This document shows positions 1 through 10,069 of a stretch of 64,000 bases of DNA, piece after piece. The translations under genes were made by a program, and so were the position numbers. Numbering within the stretch: position 1 is the stretch's first letter; the number at the start of each line of letters is the position of its first letter. The notes under the pieces are model-generated. The model did no database searches, was not told the DNA's origin, and worked only from the letters and a program-made list of their open reading frames with translations. Source of the stretch: Cellulophaga sp. Hel_I_12 (GTDB lineage: Bacteria; Bacteroidota; Bacteroidia; Flavobacteriales; Flavobacteriaceae); NCBI RefSeq assembly GCF_000799565.1, contig NZ_JUHB01000001.1:3909501-3973500 (forward strand), read 5' to 3'.

Positions 1-3000
1 TGTAAACCTATTGCTTGTTGTTCCTTGGAAATTTTGAACAACATCCAAACCTTGTCTTTTATTTAATAAAAATAAATTCTCACCAGCTAAAAATATTCTT
101 AATCCATTTAAGCCAATGCTTTCTGAAACTTTTTTATCAAAACTGTAAGCTATGTTTGCTTGTCTCAGGGATAAGAAATCTGAATCTACTAAAAATCTAT
201 CAGAACCAGCTCCAAACTGTGCAATTTGATTCGAATCTAACCTTGGTACATCAGTAATATCTCCAGGTTGTTGCCATCTTCTTAAAATTTCGGTGCTTAA
301 AGCATCGCCAGCGCTACCAGGGTCCATTAGATTTGCCCAAGTAGTGTCATAAGTACTTCCTCCTAATTGGTAGGTAAATGTAAAACCTAATTCAAAACCT
401 TTATAAGCAAAGGTATTGGTAAATGCTCCAAACACGTCTGGAGTAGCAGAACCTACAAAATCAAAATTAGCTTTATTTTGGTTGGTCGTAACATCGTTTC
501 CGTCAATTTGTCTAACATCGGCATCACCAACAGCTCCTAATTCTGGATCTAAAACGTAAAGCGCTGAACCATCAGCTGGATCTACCCCATACCAATCTCT
601 AAGCCAAAAATCAAAAATATCACCTCCTACAATTAGCTTTTTAGAACCATTAATCAATTCTTCTTGTGGCAATACCGTAATTTCATTATTTAAGGTTGAG
701 GCATTTATATTTAAATTCCAAGAAAAATCATCTGTCCTAATAATCCCTAAATTTAAGTCTAGTTCGATACCAGAGTTTGTCCAACTACCAATGTTCGAAG
801 ATACTTCATCCAAACCGGCACTTACTGGTAAGGGTACATCAAATAATAAATCTGTCGATTCTCTTGTGTAATACTCCAAAGTTCCAGAAATTCTATTCTC
901 TAAAAAGCCAAATTCCAAAGCAACATCTGTTTGAATGTTCGTTTCCCATCTTATGTCTGGATTACCTGCCGCGGAGGCAAGAATACCACCTTCACCTGCA
1001 TTATTGTTACCAAGAGCAAAAAGTGCTTGACTTGGAAAGAAACCACCTATTTCATCATTACCAACCTCACCATAGGAAGCTCTTAGTTTTAATGCATTAA
1101 TCCAAGAAATATTATCCATAAAATTTTCTGAATCTATTCTCCAAGAAGCCCCTAGAGAGTAAAAATCACCCCATCTAACATTTTCATCAAATCTAGAGGA
1201 TGCATCTCTTCTATAAGAAGCAGAAAGGTAATATCTGTCATCAAAATCATAATTTACACGAGAAAAATAGCCTTCTCGCGTAAGGTTTCTTCTATAAGAT
1301 TCTAAATCTGTTGTAGTAGTAAAATTAATAAGCTCTGTGTTACCATCAACAATAATATCTTGTCTTGTTCCTGTTAGTAATTCTATTTTAAAGTCATAGT
1401 TTTCATGACCTAATAGCACACCTACAGAGTGTTGTCCAAATTCTTTATTGTAGTTCAATAACTGATTGTAATTGATGGTAGTCTGTATCGAAGAAGTTTT
1501 AAGGGACCTTCCAGCAGGGTTACCATCGCCTACCACTGGCGTTTGAAAACGCTCTCTATAGAAAAAACGCTTATCTAAAGTGGCGTTAGCTGTAAATGTA
1601 AAATCTTTTAAGAATTTTATTTCAGCAAATGTTCTCCCTGATAAGTTATCAGTTTGTTGTATGTCTGTATTTAAAATAGTTTCTAAAATGACATGTCTTC
1701 CTGTTGTATTACCTACTCTGCTGTCATTACGGAAATCATATATGCGGTCTCCATTGCCATCAAGTATAAACTCTCCCGTTACAGGATCATGCTCAAATAC
1801 TGGGTAAATCGGGGCAATAGATCTTGTGGTGAAAAATGGATTTACAAAAGAATTTGATCCCCCATCAGATGCTTGGTTTGATACGGCAGTAGAGGCAGAA
1901 ATATTTACGCCAGTTCTCAACCAATCTGTAACATTTGAATTTACATTAACACGTCCTGTAATTCTTTCAAAACCTGAATTAATAATCCAACCTTCATCAT
2001 CTAAATATCCTATTGAGGCAAAAAAGTCTGAATTTTCAGTACCTCCAGAATAGGCAAAATCAATATTTTTTCTATTACCAGCTCTCACTAAAGGCTCTTG
2101 CCAGTCTAGATCGTCTGGATACAATAAGCTCGCTGCAGGGTTTAACTCTCCAGTAGGTAAAACAATTTGATTGTTGGGTACGTTGAAAGGATTAACTCCT
2201 AAAATACCAAATATTTCATCAGTAGCTCTTTGGTTTGCAGTTGCAACAGGTACAGTTCCGCTAATAGAAAGGGCATTTCTTCTAGCTTCCCATAATAGTG
2301 GATAATATTGTTGAGCATTTACTCTGTCATATTCTTGTATTGCTCTTGAAGTTATCCCCTGAGAAACCGTTAGGTTCGCAGTGCTTCTACCTTGTCTACC
2401 TTTTTTGGTGGTGATTAATACAACACCGTTAGCAGCTCTGGAGCCATAAAGTGAAGTAGATGCAGCATCTTTAAGTACGGTAAGGCTTTCTATATCATTT
2501 GAATTTAAACTAGAAAGATCTCCTCCAAACTGAACACCATCTACAACGTATAAAGGTTGGTTAGAAGAGCTAAAAGAACCATTACCTCTAATTTGAATTT
2601 CTGGAGTTGAACCTGGCTGTCCGTTGGCAGCTGAAACGTTAACCCCTGGCGCAGCACCTTGTAACGCCTGTACAACATTAGATATTGGTCTATCCTTAAT
2701 ATCTTCTGCACCAATCTGCACAGCAGACCCGGTAAAATCTGATTTTTTAGAAGTACCATAAGCAACTACAATAACTTCATCAAGAGATTGTGCATCTTCT
2801 TGCAACTGAACATTAATGGTATTAGAAGTACCAACTGTTTTTTCAGTTGTTTTTTGACCAATGTAACTAAATCTTAATTTTTGACCAATCGCAGCAGTAA
2901 TTGAGTAGTTACCGTCAAAATCAGTTTGTGTTCCGTTAGTAGTTCCTACGACAACAATTGATACTCCTGGTAAAGGAATACCACCTTGATCCGTAACGCT

Positions 3001-3087
3001 ACCCGTTATAGTTTTTTCTTGTCCATAAGAAAAACTAATGAGTAACATCATCATTGATGTTACAATCCAAGTGATCTTTTTTTTCAT
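1..3087 (-). CDS. SusC/RagA-family TonB-dependent outer membrane transporter (3' end cut by window)
   Basis: Outer-membrane TonB-dependent transporter that would import oligosaccharides or peptides together with a SusD lipoprotein. The ATG is at 3087-3085 and the frame stays open for 1029 codons to base 1, so the end of the barrel is missing. The order is: signal peptide (MKKKITWIVTSMMMLLISFSYGQ, shown only to mark the cleavage-like GQ end), carboxypeptidase-D-like beta domain with TDFDGNYSI and LRFSYIGQKTTE, TonB-box-like LDEVIVVAYG, plug with VLKDAASTSLYGSRAANGVVLITTKKG, then beta-barrel. It is divergent from a second SusC at 3904 and very similar to it over the first ~115 residues. A SusD partner, if present, lies left of the window. 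The family is certain; the substrate is unknown. Confidence 0.95.
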   Translation of the reverse strand, partial: MKKKITWIVTSMMMLLISFSYGQEKTITGSVTDQGGIPLPGVSIVVVGTTNGTQTDFDGNYSITAAIGQKLRFSYIGQKTTEKTVGTSNTINVQLQEDAQSLDEVIVVAYGTSKKSDFTGSAVQIGAEDIKDRPISNVVQALQGAAPGVNVSAANGQPGSTPEIQIRGNGSFSSSNQPLYVVDGVQFGGDLSSLNSNDIESLTVLKDAASTSLYGSRAANGVVLITTKKGRQGRSTANLTVSQGITSRAIQEYDRVNAQQYYPLLWEARRNALSISGTVPVATANQRATDEIFGILGVNPFNVPNNQIVLPTGELNPAASLLYPDDLDWQEPLVRAGNRKNIDFAYSGGTENSDFFASIGYLDDEGWIINSGFERITGRVNVNSNVTDWLRTGVNISASTAVSNQASDGGSNSFVNPFFTTRSIAPIYPVFEHDPVTGEFILDGNGDRIYDFRNDSRVGNTTGRHVILETILNTDIQQTDNLSGRTFAEIKFLKDFTFTANATLDKRFFYRERFQTPVVGDGNPAGRSLKTSSIQTTINYNQLLNYNKEFGQHSVGVLLGHENYDFKIELLTGTRQDIIVDGNTELINFTTTTDLESYRRNLTREGYFSRVNYDFDDRYYLSASYRRDASSRFDENVRWGDFYSLGASWRIDSENFMDNISWINALKLRASYGEVGNDEIGGFFPSQALFALGNNNAGEGGILASAAGNPDIRWETNIQTDVALEFGFLENRISGTLEYYTRESTDLLFDVPLPVSAGLDEVSSNIGSWTNSGIELDLNLGIIRTDDFSWNLNINASTLNNEITVLPQEELINGSKKLIVGGDIFDFWLRDWYGVDPADGSALYVLDPELGAVGDADVRQIDGNDVTTNQNKANFDFVGSATPDVFGAFTNTFAYKGFELGFTFTYQLGGSTYDTTWANLMDPGSAGDALSTEILRRWQQPGDITDVPRLDSNQIAQFGAGSDRFLVDSDFLSLRQANIAYSFDKKVSESIGLNGLRIFLAGENLFLLNKRQGLDVVQNFQGTTSNRFT

Positions 3088-3903
3088 TTAGTTTGTTTTA
3101 AATTAATTAGCAAGCCTAAATTGCAAATAAATATGCAACTAATCAATTAAAAAATCCATTTTCTAAAGAATTTGTTAAAATATAGGGTTTAAATTATATA
3201 TAATTTTTTATGTATGTTTATTTATTAGTTTATTCTCAGTATATTTAATTATATTGAAATTATTATTATTTTTTTAACTAAAAAAAACATTGTTATAATA
3301 TTAATTAACTTTTTTAACAGTTTTTTGTAATAGTATGCTAAAATAAAATTTCGATACATACAAATGAGTACCAAACATTTGAGTTGGCTTGAGTTTTTTA
3401 TCTAGGCTAACTATGGTAATTGTGTTTATTTTTTTCATCCCAAGTACTTCTTCATTTTTTAAATAAAACTACTTATTTGTTAAGATCTATTCAGTGAATT
3501 ATACAATTCTTTCTTTTGAGCTTGATGACAAGCTGGGCTATGCGTATAGCTATGAATATTGGGTATAGTCCAGTCGCAATATAAAAAGAAGGTTTGCGAT
3601 GCATTAAGGTGTTAAATAAATTATTTCAATAATTAGCTATAATCATGTTATGGTGTAATCTGTATTTGTTTTCTTGAAATAAATTTTTTTTATCATCTAT
3701 ATAAAAAAAATTATCAATATTTCAAAAAGTAATCCTTATTTTTTGATTTATAATTAAAATTTTAACATAAATTATTTTAAAAACCATAAAAAAATAACTA
3801 ATGATGTATTTTATGTAAAAATGCAAGTTTAAAGTGTTAAAATTTTAAAACTATTTAACTTAAAATCTAATTTTGGATTTACTAATTCAAAAATTTAAGT
3901 TAA
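3088..3903. other. AT-rich intergenic region between two divergent susC genes
   Basis: About 0.8 kb of very AT-rich DNA holding the start regions of both susC genes. No open frame with coding character was found on either strand. A -7-like element for the right-hand gene is listed separately. The centre (about 3530-3600) is less AT-rich, with small imperfect hairpins, but no recognisable operator or riboswitch. Confidence 0.6.
3868..3875 (+). promoter_or_regulatory. Putative Bacteroidota -7 element for the susC at 3904
   Basis: TAATTTTG fits the Bacteroidota -7 consensus TAnnTTTG and lies 28 bases before the susC ATG. No clear TTG was found about 20 bases upstream, so the -33 box is weak or absent. 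This is a motif match only. Confidence 0.4.
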
Positions 3904-6900
3904 ATGAAATCAAAAATAAGAATGTTTTTAACACCGCTCTTGGTGTTATTTTTCAGTTTTGCTCTTGCTCAAGACAAGACTATTACCGGTAATGTCACAG
4001 ACCAAAGTGGAATGCCATTGCCTGGAGTTTCTGTGCTTATTGTAGGATCTACAACAGGTACGCAAACCGATTTTGATGGTAACTATACCATAAATGCTAG
4101 TGAAGGCCAGCAGTTAAGGTTTAGTTATATCGGACAAAAAACAACAGAAAGACTCGTTGGTGCTTCAAACACCATTAATGTTCAGCTGCAAGAAGATGCG
4201 CAGGCTTTAGATGAGGTTGTGGTAGTTGGTTACGGTGTGCAACGTAAGCGCGATTTAACGGCAGCAATTTCTACCATCAAAGGTGAGGAAATTGCGAATT
4301 TAATTACACCAAGTTTTGAAGCACAATTAGCGGGTAGAGCTGCTGGTGTGCAAATCACAACACAATCAGGAATTATAGGAGAAAGACCCAGAATAAGAAT
4401 TCGTGGAATTGCATCTATTAGTTCTGGAACATTTCCTTTAGTAGTTGTTGACGGTATTCCAATCTTCACAGGAGAAAGTGGAGGTTATGCCGACACAAAT
4501 CCACTAGCAGAAATTAATCCTGCGGATATTGAATCTTTTGATGTGTTAAAGGATGGTGCAGCTACAGCTATTTATGGTTCTAGAGCTGCCAATGGGGTTA
4601 TCTTAATCACCACTAAAAGAGGTAAAGAAGGTACGGTTGCTATCAACTATAATACCTCTGTTGGTTTTGCTAGTCCTATAAGAACCTTTGATCTTTTAAA
4701 GGCTCAAGACTTTATCACTATCAATAATGAAAAACGTACCAATAGAAACCAAGGTTTATGGGCAGCAGGTACTGATTTTGAAACCGATTGGCAAGCAGCA
4801 GTTTTAAATAATAATGCTTTTCAACAAGATCATAACTTATCATTTTCTGGAGGAACTAAGAATACACAATTTTTTACTTCTGTAGGTTATAATGACCTTG
4901 AAGCTGTGGCTAGACCAAACTCTCAAAGTAGATTTTCATTTCGTTCTAACATAGATCAAAAAATAAAAAGTTGGTTGAATGTTGGGGTTAGTGCAGGTTT
5001 TACCAGAACAGAAACCTTTGGTTTGAATACAGGAACGAATTCCTTATCTGGAAATATTTTCAATGCCATGCGTCAACATCCTAACGTAGCTATTTTTGAT
5101 GCTAATGACCCAACTGGGTATAATTTAGATGATGTTTTTCCAGATAGAATGGGTAGAGGTTCTAACCTAGAAACCATTGGTGATAACTTACCTAACATTC
5201 GATTTGTCTTAGATAATAATCAAGAAACCAGTAGAGTAAATAGATTAATTGGTAATGTTTATATGGACATTAAGCCATTCTCTACAGTTAACTTTAGAAC
5301 TCAGGTAAGTATTGATAATACAAATGCTAACGGTTTTTTATATTGGAGTCCTACACATGGTGATGGTTTTGGTTCCAATGGTCGAGTTCAAAATAATTTC
5401 CAAGAAACGGTGAACTGGAACTGGCAAAATGTATTGAGCTATAATGAAACCTATGGAGAAGACCATAATGTTTCTGCTACCTTAATTAATGAATATCAAA
5501 AAAGAACAATTAAAAGCTTTTTTGGATCGGGTACAGATTTAAGTAATGAGTTTTTTAATCAGAATTTAGTTTCTGGAACCTTCGGCGTACAAGGTTCAGG
5601 TGGTGGTTTTACAGATAATGGAATTATATCTTTCGCGGGTAGATTAAATTACAACTACAAACAAAAGTATTTTATTCAAGGAAGTTTACGTAGAGACGGT
5701 TTGTCTTCTTTACCACAGGCCAACAAATATGGTGTTTTCCCAGGTGCTTCCGTAGGATGGACAGTGAGTAAAGAAAACTTTATGCAAGGCTTAGAGAATG
5801 TAGTGTCTGACTTTAAAATTAGAGGTTCTTACGGTAAAGTAGGGAATACAGAAATTGGGAACTATCCTTATTTTGGCCTGTATGGCTCTGCACAATATGG
5901 TAACAATAATGGTATTGCTTATGTGCAATTTGGAAACAATAATCTATTGTGGGAAACAAGTGAAAAGATTGATATTGGTGCTGATTTAAGTTTATTTCAA
6001 AATAAATTCTCTTTGGCCTTTGATTATTTTAGAAATACCACAGACGATTTAATTCTAGCTTTAGAAACACCACAATCATTTGGTATTCCAAGCAATAGTT
6101 ATGATACCAATATTGGTAAAGTAGAAAATTCAGGTATAGAATTCGCTGCTAATGCTGTTTTGTTTGACAAAGATTTTAAATGGAATGTTTCTGCTAATAT
6201 TTCTTTTGTAGATAATGAAGTACAAGAATTAGTAAATGGTCAAGATCGTATCGGAACCAATACCATCACTCGCGAAGGTGAGTCTATCAATTCTATTTAT
6301 GGCTACAGGTATGGTGGTGTAAACGCGGCGAATGGTAATCCTATTTATTTTAAAGCAGATGGGACTCGTGTTCAAGCTTTATTACCAGGCGCTAGTTTTG
6401 CCGTATACGATGAAGCTAACCCAGCAGACGTTTCAGTACCAGGATCTATTAGTGCTATAACTGACCGAGAAATACTAGGACAATCACTTCCAAAATATTT
6501 TGGTGGTTTTAATTCTAACATGTCTTATAAAAACTTTGATTTAGGCTTCTTGTTTCGTTTTAGTGGAGGTAATAAAATTTTCAACGCTACGCGAAGAGAA
6601 TTGTTAAATACAAACTTTACCAACAATGGAACCGAAATATTAGGCAGATGGCAAAGTGTGGATAACCCAGGTGACGGTGTAACGCCAAGATTGTATGCCT
6701 TGAGCAATACAACAAGTAACTTAACCTCTGTAGCTACTTCTAGATTTTTGGAAGATGGCGATTTTATCAGATTAGATAATATTACCTTAGGCTATTCTTT
6801 ACCTAAAACCATTACAGAGCAAATTGGAATTTCAAAAATGAGAATGTTTGTACAAGCTCAAAATGTATGGGTGATTACTAATTACAGAGGTTTAGATCCT

Positions 6901-6981
6901 GAACAGGAGGCTGCTGGTGTAGACCTTAACGGAACTCCGATATCGAGTGTATTTTCTTTTGGACTTAATGTTGGATTTTAA
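3904..6981 (+). CDS. SusC/RagA-family TonB-dependent outer membrane transporter
   Basis: Complete 1025-residue SusC-type transporter, normal length for the family. Residues 1-22 are a signal peptide ending FALAQ. Residues ~24-100 form the carboxypeptidase-D-like domain (LPGVSVLIVGSTTGTQTDFDG). The TonB-box-like segment LDEVVVVGYG follows at ~103-112, then the plug with VLKDGAATAIYGSRAANGV, then a 22-strand-type barrel ending in the aromatic residue of SFGLNVGF, as expected for BAM insertion. Only 16 bases separate it from the susD gene, so the two form an operon and a lidded-barrel uptake complex. No degradative enzyme is adjacent, so substrate cannot be predicted. Divergent from the related susC at 1-3087. 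Confidence 0.96.
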   Translation: MKSKIRMFLTPLLVLFFSFALAQDKTITGNVTDQSGMPLPGVSVLIVGSTTGTQTDFDGNYTINASEGQQLRFSYIGQKTTERLVGASNTINVQLQEDAQALDEVVVVGYGVQRKRDLTAAISTIKGEEIANLITPSFEAQLAGRAAGVQITTQSGIIGERPRIRIRGIASISSGTFPLVVVDGIPIFTGESGGYADTNPLAEINPADIESFDVLKDGAATAIYGSRAANGVILITTKRGKEGTVAINYNTSVGFASPIRTFDLLKAQDFITINNEKRTNRNQGLWAAGTDFETDWQAAVLNNNAFQQDHNLSFSGGTKNTQFFTSVGYNDLEAVARPNSQSRFSFRSNIDQKIKSWLNVGVSAGFTRTETFGLNTGTNSLSGNIFNAMRQHPNVAIFDANDPTGYNLDDVFPDRMGRGSNLETIGDNLPNIRFVLDNNQETSRVNRLIGNVYMDIKPFSTVNFRTQVSIDNTNANGFLYWSPTHGDGFGSNGRVQNNFQETVNWNWQNVLSYNETYGEDHNVSATLINEYQKRTIKSFFGSGTDLSNEFFNQNLVSGTFGVQGSGGGFTDNGIISFAGRLNYNYKQKYFIQGSLRRDGLSSLPQANKYGVFPGASVGWTVSKENFMQGLENVVSDFKIRGSYGKVGNTEIGNYPYFGLYGSAQYGNNNGIAYVQFGNNNLLWETSEKIDIGADLSLFQNKFSLAFDYFRNTTDDLILALETPQSFGIPSNSYDTNIGKVENSGIEFAANAVLFDKDFKWNVSANISFVDNEVQELVNGQDRIGTNTITREGESINSIYGYRYGGVNAANGNPIYFKADGTRVQALLPGASFAVYDEANPADVSVPGSISAITDREILGQSLPKYFGGFNSNMSYKNFDLGFLFRFSGGNKIFNATRRELLNTNFTNNGTEILGRWQSVDNPGDGVTPRLYALSNTTSNLTSVATSRFLEDGDFIRLDNITLGYSLPKTITEQIGISKMRMFVQAQNVWVITNYRGLDPEQEAAGVDLNGTPISSVFSFGLNVGF

Positions 6982-6997
6982 TAAAATATAAATAAAT

Positions 6998-8575
6998 ATG
7001 AAAACAATATATAATAATAAATTTTCAGCCTTAAAATTTGTCCTAATAGCCGCACTTGGCTTTGGCTCTTTTACTAGCTGTACCGATGATAATGTAATAG
7101 CCCTAGAACCTTTTAATCAGGTTTCAGAAGCAGCAGCATTTACTACGCCTGCATTAATTGAATTATCTGTGACTGGAATGTACAATGCTGCCCAAATAGG
7201 TATTTATAACGGTGCTGGTCGTGGGTATCCTTTTGGAGCTGCTTTTGTGCAACAAGGGGATAATAGAGGTGAGGATGCTGTAAATATAGCAGGGTTTTAC
7301 CAATTAACGTATACGGCTACCTATGACCCTACTACGGCAAATAATGTTTTTTATTGGAGCGATACCTATCGCTTAATTAATAGAGCAAACCTTGTTTTAG
7401 AAGGAGTAGAAGGAGCTGTAAGTAATGGTGTTATTACTCAGGAAGTGGCCAACGATTATATTGGTCAAGCTAAATTTTTCAGAGCTATTGCACATCAAGA
7501 GTTGTTGTGGCATTTTGCAAAGCCATATAACGATACACCAGGTGCTACACACTTAGGCGTACCTTACCGTGATTTTGCAATTAATACGACCGAGTCTATA
7601 GATTTAGCCTTAACATTAGGTCGTAATACAGTGGCAGAATGTTATACAAGGATTCTTGAAGATTTAAATGATGCAGAGGATTTAATGGATACCAAAGCAG
7701 AAAGAGGTGGAACTTTAGGAATTGTAAGAGCTACCAAAGAGGCTGCTATAGCATTTAAGACTAGAGCCTATCTTCATATGCGTAATTGGCCCATGGTCAT
7801 TGCAGAAGGAGTTAAGTTAAATGGAATTTACTCAGTTACTGCTACACCTGATGGTGTTTTTGGTGACGCTGGCTATAACAATTCAGAGTCTATTTTTTCT
7901 ATGGAAAACACAGCACTGAATAATCCTGGAGTGAATGCAGCTTTAGCATCACAATACAACCGAAGAGGTTTGGTCGCTATAAGTCCAATTATCTGGAGAA
8001 ACCCAGCTTGGTTGGTTGACGATTTACGTAGAGAAGAAGGTGTTTTAGTACGGACTGTTGGAGGTGTGAAATACACTAACAAATATAAAGATGGCGTAAA
8101 TTATACCGATCCTTCTCCAGTAATGCGTTATTCAGAGGTGCTTTTAAACATGGCTGAAGCCTATGCTCGCATTCCAGGTAGTGAAGGACTTGCACTTACC
8201 GCTTTAAACACGGTTCGAAACAGATCTTTGGCTTCACCAGCTACACAACAATATTTAGCCGCTAACTTTCCAACACCGGCAAGTTTGGTGGAAGGAATTA
8301 TTACTGAAAGAAGAATTGAATTCGCAATGGAAGGCAGAAGATGGCCAGATATTCACAGATTGCAAAATGATAACTTGGCGCCAATAGTTGGTATTCCAGC
8401 AAAAGTAGGCAATGGAACCCCACCAGCTTCGGCATATACCCTTGGTACACCTTATGCAGGTCCCTTCGGTGTTCAAGCATTCCCTTACAGTGCCAAAGAG
8501 TTTTTATGGCCAATACCACAACAAGAGGTTAATAATAATCCTATTCTGGCAACGCAGCAAAATCCAGGCTGGTAA
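6998..8575 (+). CDS. SusD/RagB-family surface lipoprotein
   Basis: Nutrient-binding lid of the SusCD complex at the cell surface, 525 residues. The N-terminus is a type II signal with lipobox FTSC (Cys28) followed by TDD, acidic residues that match the surface-export pattern of Bacteroidota lipoproteins. The helical TPR-like SusD core follows (for example YWSDTYRLINRANLVLEG and AKFFRAIAHQELLWHFAKPYND), and the C-terminal third has the family segment ITERRIEFAMEGRRWPDIHRL, ending in LWPIPQQEVNNNP with a final Trp. It is cotranscribed with the susC 16 bases upstream and is followed by a strong terminator. Confidence 0.95.
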   Translation: MKTIYNNKFSALKFVLIAALGFGSFTSCTDDNVIALEPFNQVSEAAAFTTPALIELSVTGMYNAAQIGIYNGAGRGYPFGAAFVQQGDNRGEDAVNIAGFYQLTYTATYDPTTANNVFYWSDTYRLINRANLVLEGVEGAVSNGVITQEVANDYIGQAKFFRAIAHQELLWHFAKPYNDTPGATHLGVPYRDFAINTTESIDLALTLGRNTVAECYTRILEDLNDAEDLMDTKAERGGTLGIVRATKEAAIAFKTRAYLHMRNWPMVIAEGVKLNGIYSVTATPDGVFGDAGYNNSESIFSMENTALNNPGVNAALASQYNRRGLVAISPIIWRNPAWLVDDLRREEGVLVRTVGGVKYTNKYKDGVNYTDPSPVMRYSEVLLNMAEAYARIPGSEGLALTALNTVRNRSLASPATQQYLAANFPTPASLVEGIITERRIEFAMEGRRWPDIHRLQNDNLAPIVGIPAKVGNGTPPASAYTLGTPYAGPFGVQAFPYSAKEFLWPIPQQEVNNNPILATQQNPGW

Positions 8576-8603
8576 TCCATTTAGGGTTTAAAATTGAATT
8601 AGC

Positions 8604-8641
8604 AAAAAAGGCTGCCCATAATTTGGGCAGCCTTTTATTTT
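8604..8641. terminator. Bidirectional rho-independent terminator between susD and alkB-like gene
   Basis: Perfect 8-bp stem GGCTGCCC (8610-8617) / GGGCAGCC (8625-8632) with a 7-base loop, an A-tract on the left and a T-rich tract on the right. It can serve both convergent genes and slightly overlaps the end of the reverse-strand gene at 8635. Confidence 0.85.
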
Positions 8642-9234
8642 ATCACCCTAAAGGTTAAATTAATCCGTTCTTGTATGGGCCTAGCTGTTTTTGGAATTTG
8701 GTGCAACCAATGGTGTTGTGTTTCGCCTTTCATGACTAAAAGACTGCCGTTCTCTAAAAGAATTTTGTGTTTTAAGTTTTTGTGGGTTCTGTGTTTTAGA
8801 TGAAAAAAACGTTCCTGACCAAAGGTAACCGAAGCGATAACAGGATTTATGCCCAACTCTTTTTCATTATCGGCATGCCAACCATTACTGTCTTTGCCAT
8901 CTCTATATAAATTTAAAAGGCAGGTTGTAAAATTCGTTTCAGCAATTAATTCTATTTTCTTTTTTATGGCTATGAGTTCATCAGAAAATTCATGGGGTTG
9001 CATGGTAATGTTCGAATAAGAGTAAGGTTTGCCGTTGTTTGCATATAAGGCCGTTAATCTTGGTTGCGCATAGGTTTTGCCAAATACTTTAATAGCATCT
9101 TGTTGCCAAGGGGTATTTGTTTTTAAGTGGTTAAAATAGTTGTTTGACGCTTTTATAGTGAAGAAGTTAGGGTAGTACCAAATATCACTAACAGGTAGGT
9201 TGAGGTTTATTTTTTCACTAAATAGACTGCTCAT
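8635..9234 (-). CDS. AlkB-family 2-oxoglutarate/Fe(II)-dependent DNA repair dioxygenase
   Basis: Oxidative demethylase of alkylated bases (AlkB superfamily), 199 residues, the size of compact bacterial and eukaryotic ALKBH2/3-like members. Visible motifs: the iron-binding HxD in GWHADNEKELG (His119, Asp121), the substrate-lid region ALYANNGKPYSYSN, the segment SVTFGQERFFHLKHR, the distal His in HHWLHQIPKT, and the 2-oxoglutarate-binding Arg pair in RINLTFR near the C-terminus. It stands alone, ending in the shared terminator. A role in removing 1-methyladenine or 3-methylcytosine is known for the family; the exact substrate is inferred. Confidence 0.93.
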   Translation of the reverse strand: MSSLFSEKINLNLPVSDIWYYPNFFTIKASNNYFNHLKTNTPWQQDAIKVFGKTYAQPRLTALYANNGKPYSYSNITMQPHEFSDELIAIKKKIELIAETNFTTCLLNLYRDGKDSNGWHADNEKELGINPVIASVTFGQERFFHLKHRTHKNLKHKILLENGSLLVMKGETQHHWLHQIPKTARPIQERINLTFRVIK

Positions 9235-9572
9235 AAAATTTATTTCTATTGTTTTCTTGTTTTACTTAATGCTATAAACTTTTGTACTTTAAAGCTTGGT
9301 GTCAATTCATTGTCTATACAATTGGTTGAATTTATGATGGTCACAATATATAAAAATACGTTTATTTTTTAAGTTTAGTTGTCTTTACTTTTTGAAAATA
9401 GTTTGCATTTAAGGTCTTATATCAATAAATGAAATTTAAAAATTAACGGCTATTTAATTCCTAATTCAAATTAAAAACGCGTGTCAAATTTTCATATTCT
9501 GAAAAATGAAAATTTATGTTTAGGTTCGGTAAATGAAGCTAAAATTCTTTTTTACCTTTATCAAAAAAAAGC
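9235..9572. other. Intergenic region between divergent alkB-like and thioesterase genes
   Basis: AT-rich start region for two divergent genes. No coding frame, hairpin or clear TAnnTTTG promoter with proper spacing was seen. Confidence 0.5.
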
Positions 9573-9965
9573 ATGAGATACCATACAAGAAAATGGGTTA
9601 AACCAGAAGATTTAAATGCAAATAATACGCTATTTGGAGGTAAATTATTAGCTTGGATAGACGAGGAAGCCGCACTTTACAGCATAATTCAATTAGAAAA
9701 TAAAAGAGTTGTTACCAAATATATATCAGAAATTAACTTTATGAGTACTGCCACAACTGGAGATATAGTTGAAATTGGCATAGAAGTAGTGAAGTTTGGA
9801 AAAACTTCGATCACCATTAATTGTGAAGTTCGGAATAAAATGACCCATGAAACTATTGTTACCGTAGATAATATTATTATGGTAAATTTAGATAATGAAG
9901 GTAAACCTTTACAACATGGTAAAACAAAAATAGAATTTGTTAAAGATAGGTTAGCATCAAAATAA
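9573..9965 (+). CDS. Hotdog-fold acyl-CoA thioesterase (YciA-like)
   Basis: Cytoplasmic hydrolase of acyl-CoA thioesters, 130 residues, one hotdog domain. Family hallmarks are the N-terminal RKWVKPEDLNANNTLFGG with the conserved Asn and Gly around the active site, LLAWIDEEAALYSI (helix with the catalytic acidic residue), and the strand NFMSTATTGDIVEIGIEVVKFGKTSI. Short and medium acyl chains are usual substrates for the YciA/BACH group; specificity cannot be read here. It is monocistronic. Confidence 0.88.
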   Translation: MRYHTRKWVKPEDLNANNTLFGGKLLAWIDEEAALYSIIQLENKRVVTKYISEINFMSTATTGDIVEIGIEVVKFGKTSITINCEVRNKMTHETIVTVDNIIMVNLDNEGKPLQHGKTKIEFVKDRLASK

Positions 9966-10069
9966 TTAATTTTAGCACTAAATTTCTTATAAATAAAAAT
10001 TAAGCAATAGATAATTTTAAATTAATACCAATTAAAAAGCATACGATATTTCTAAATTATCATAGCTTA

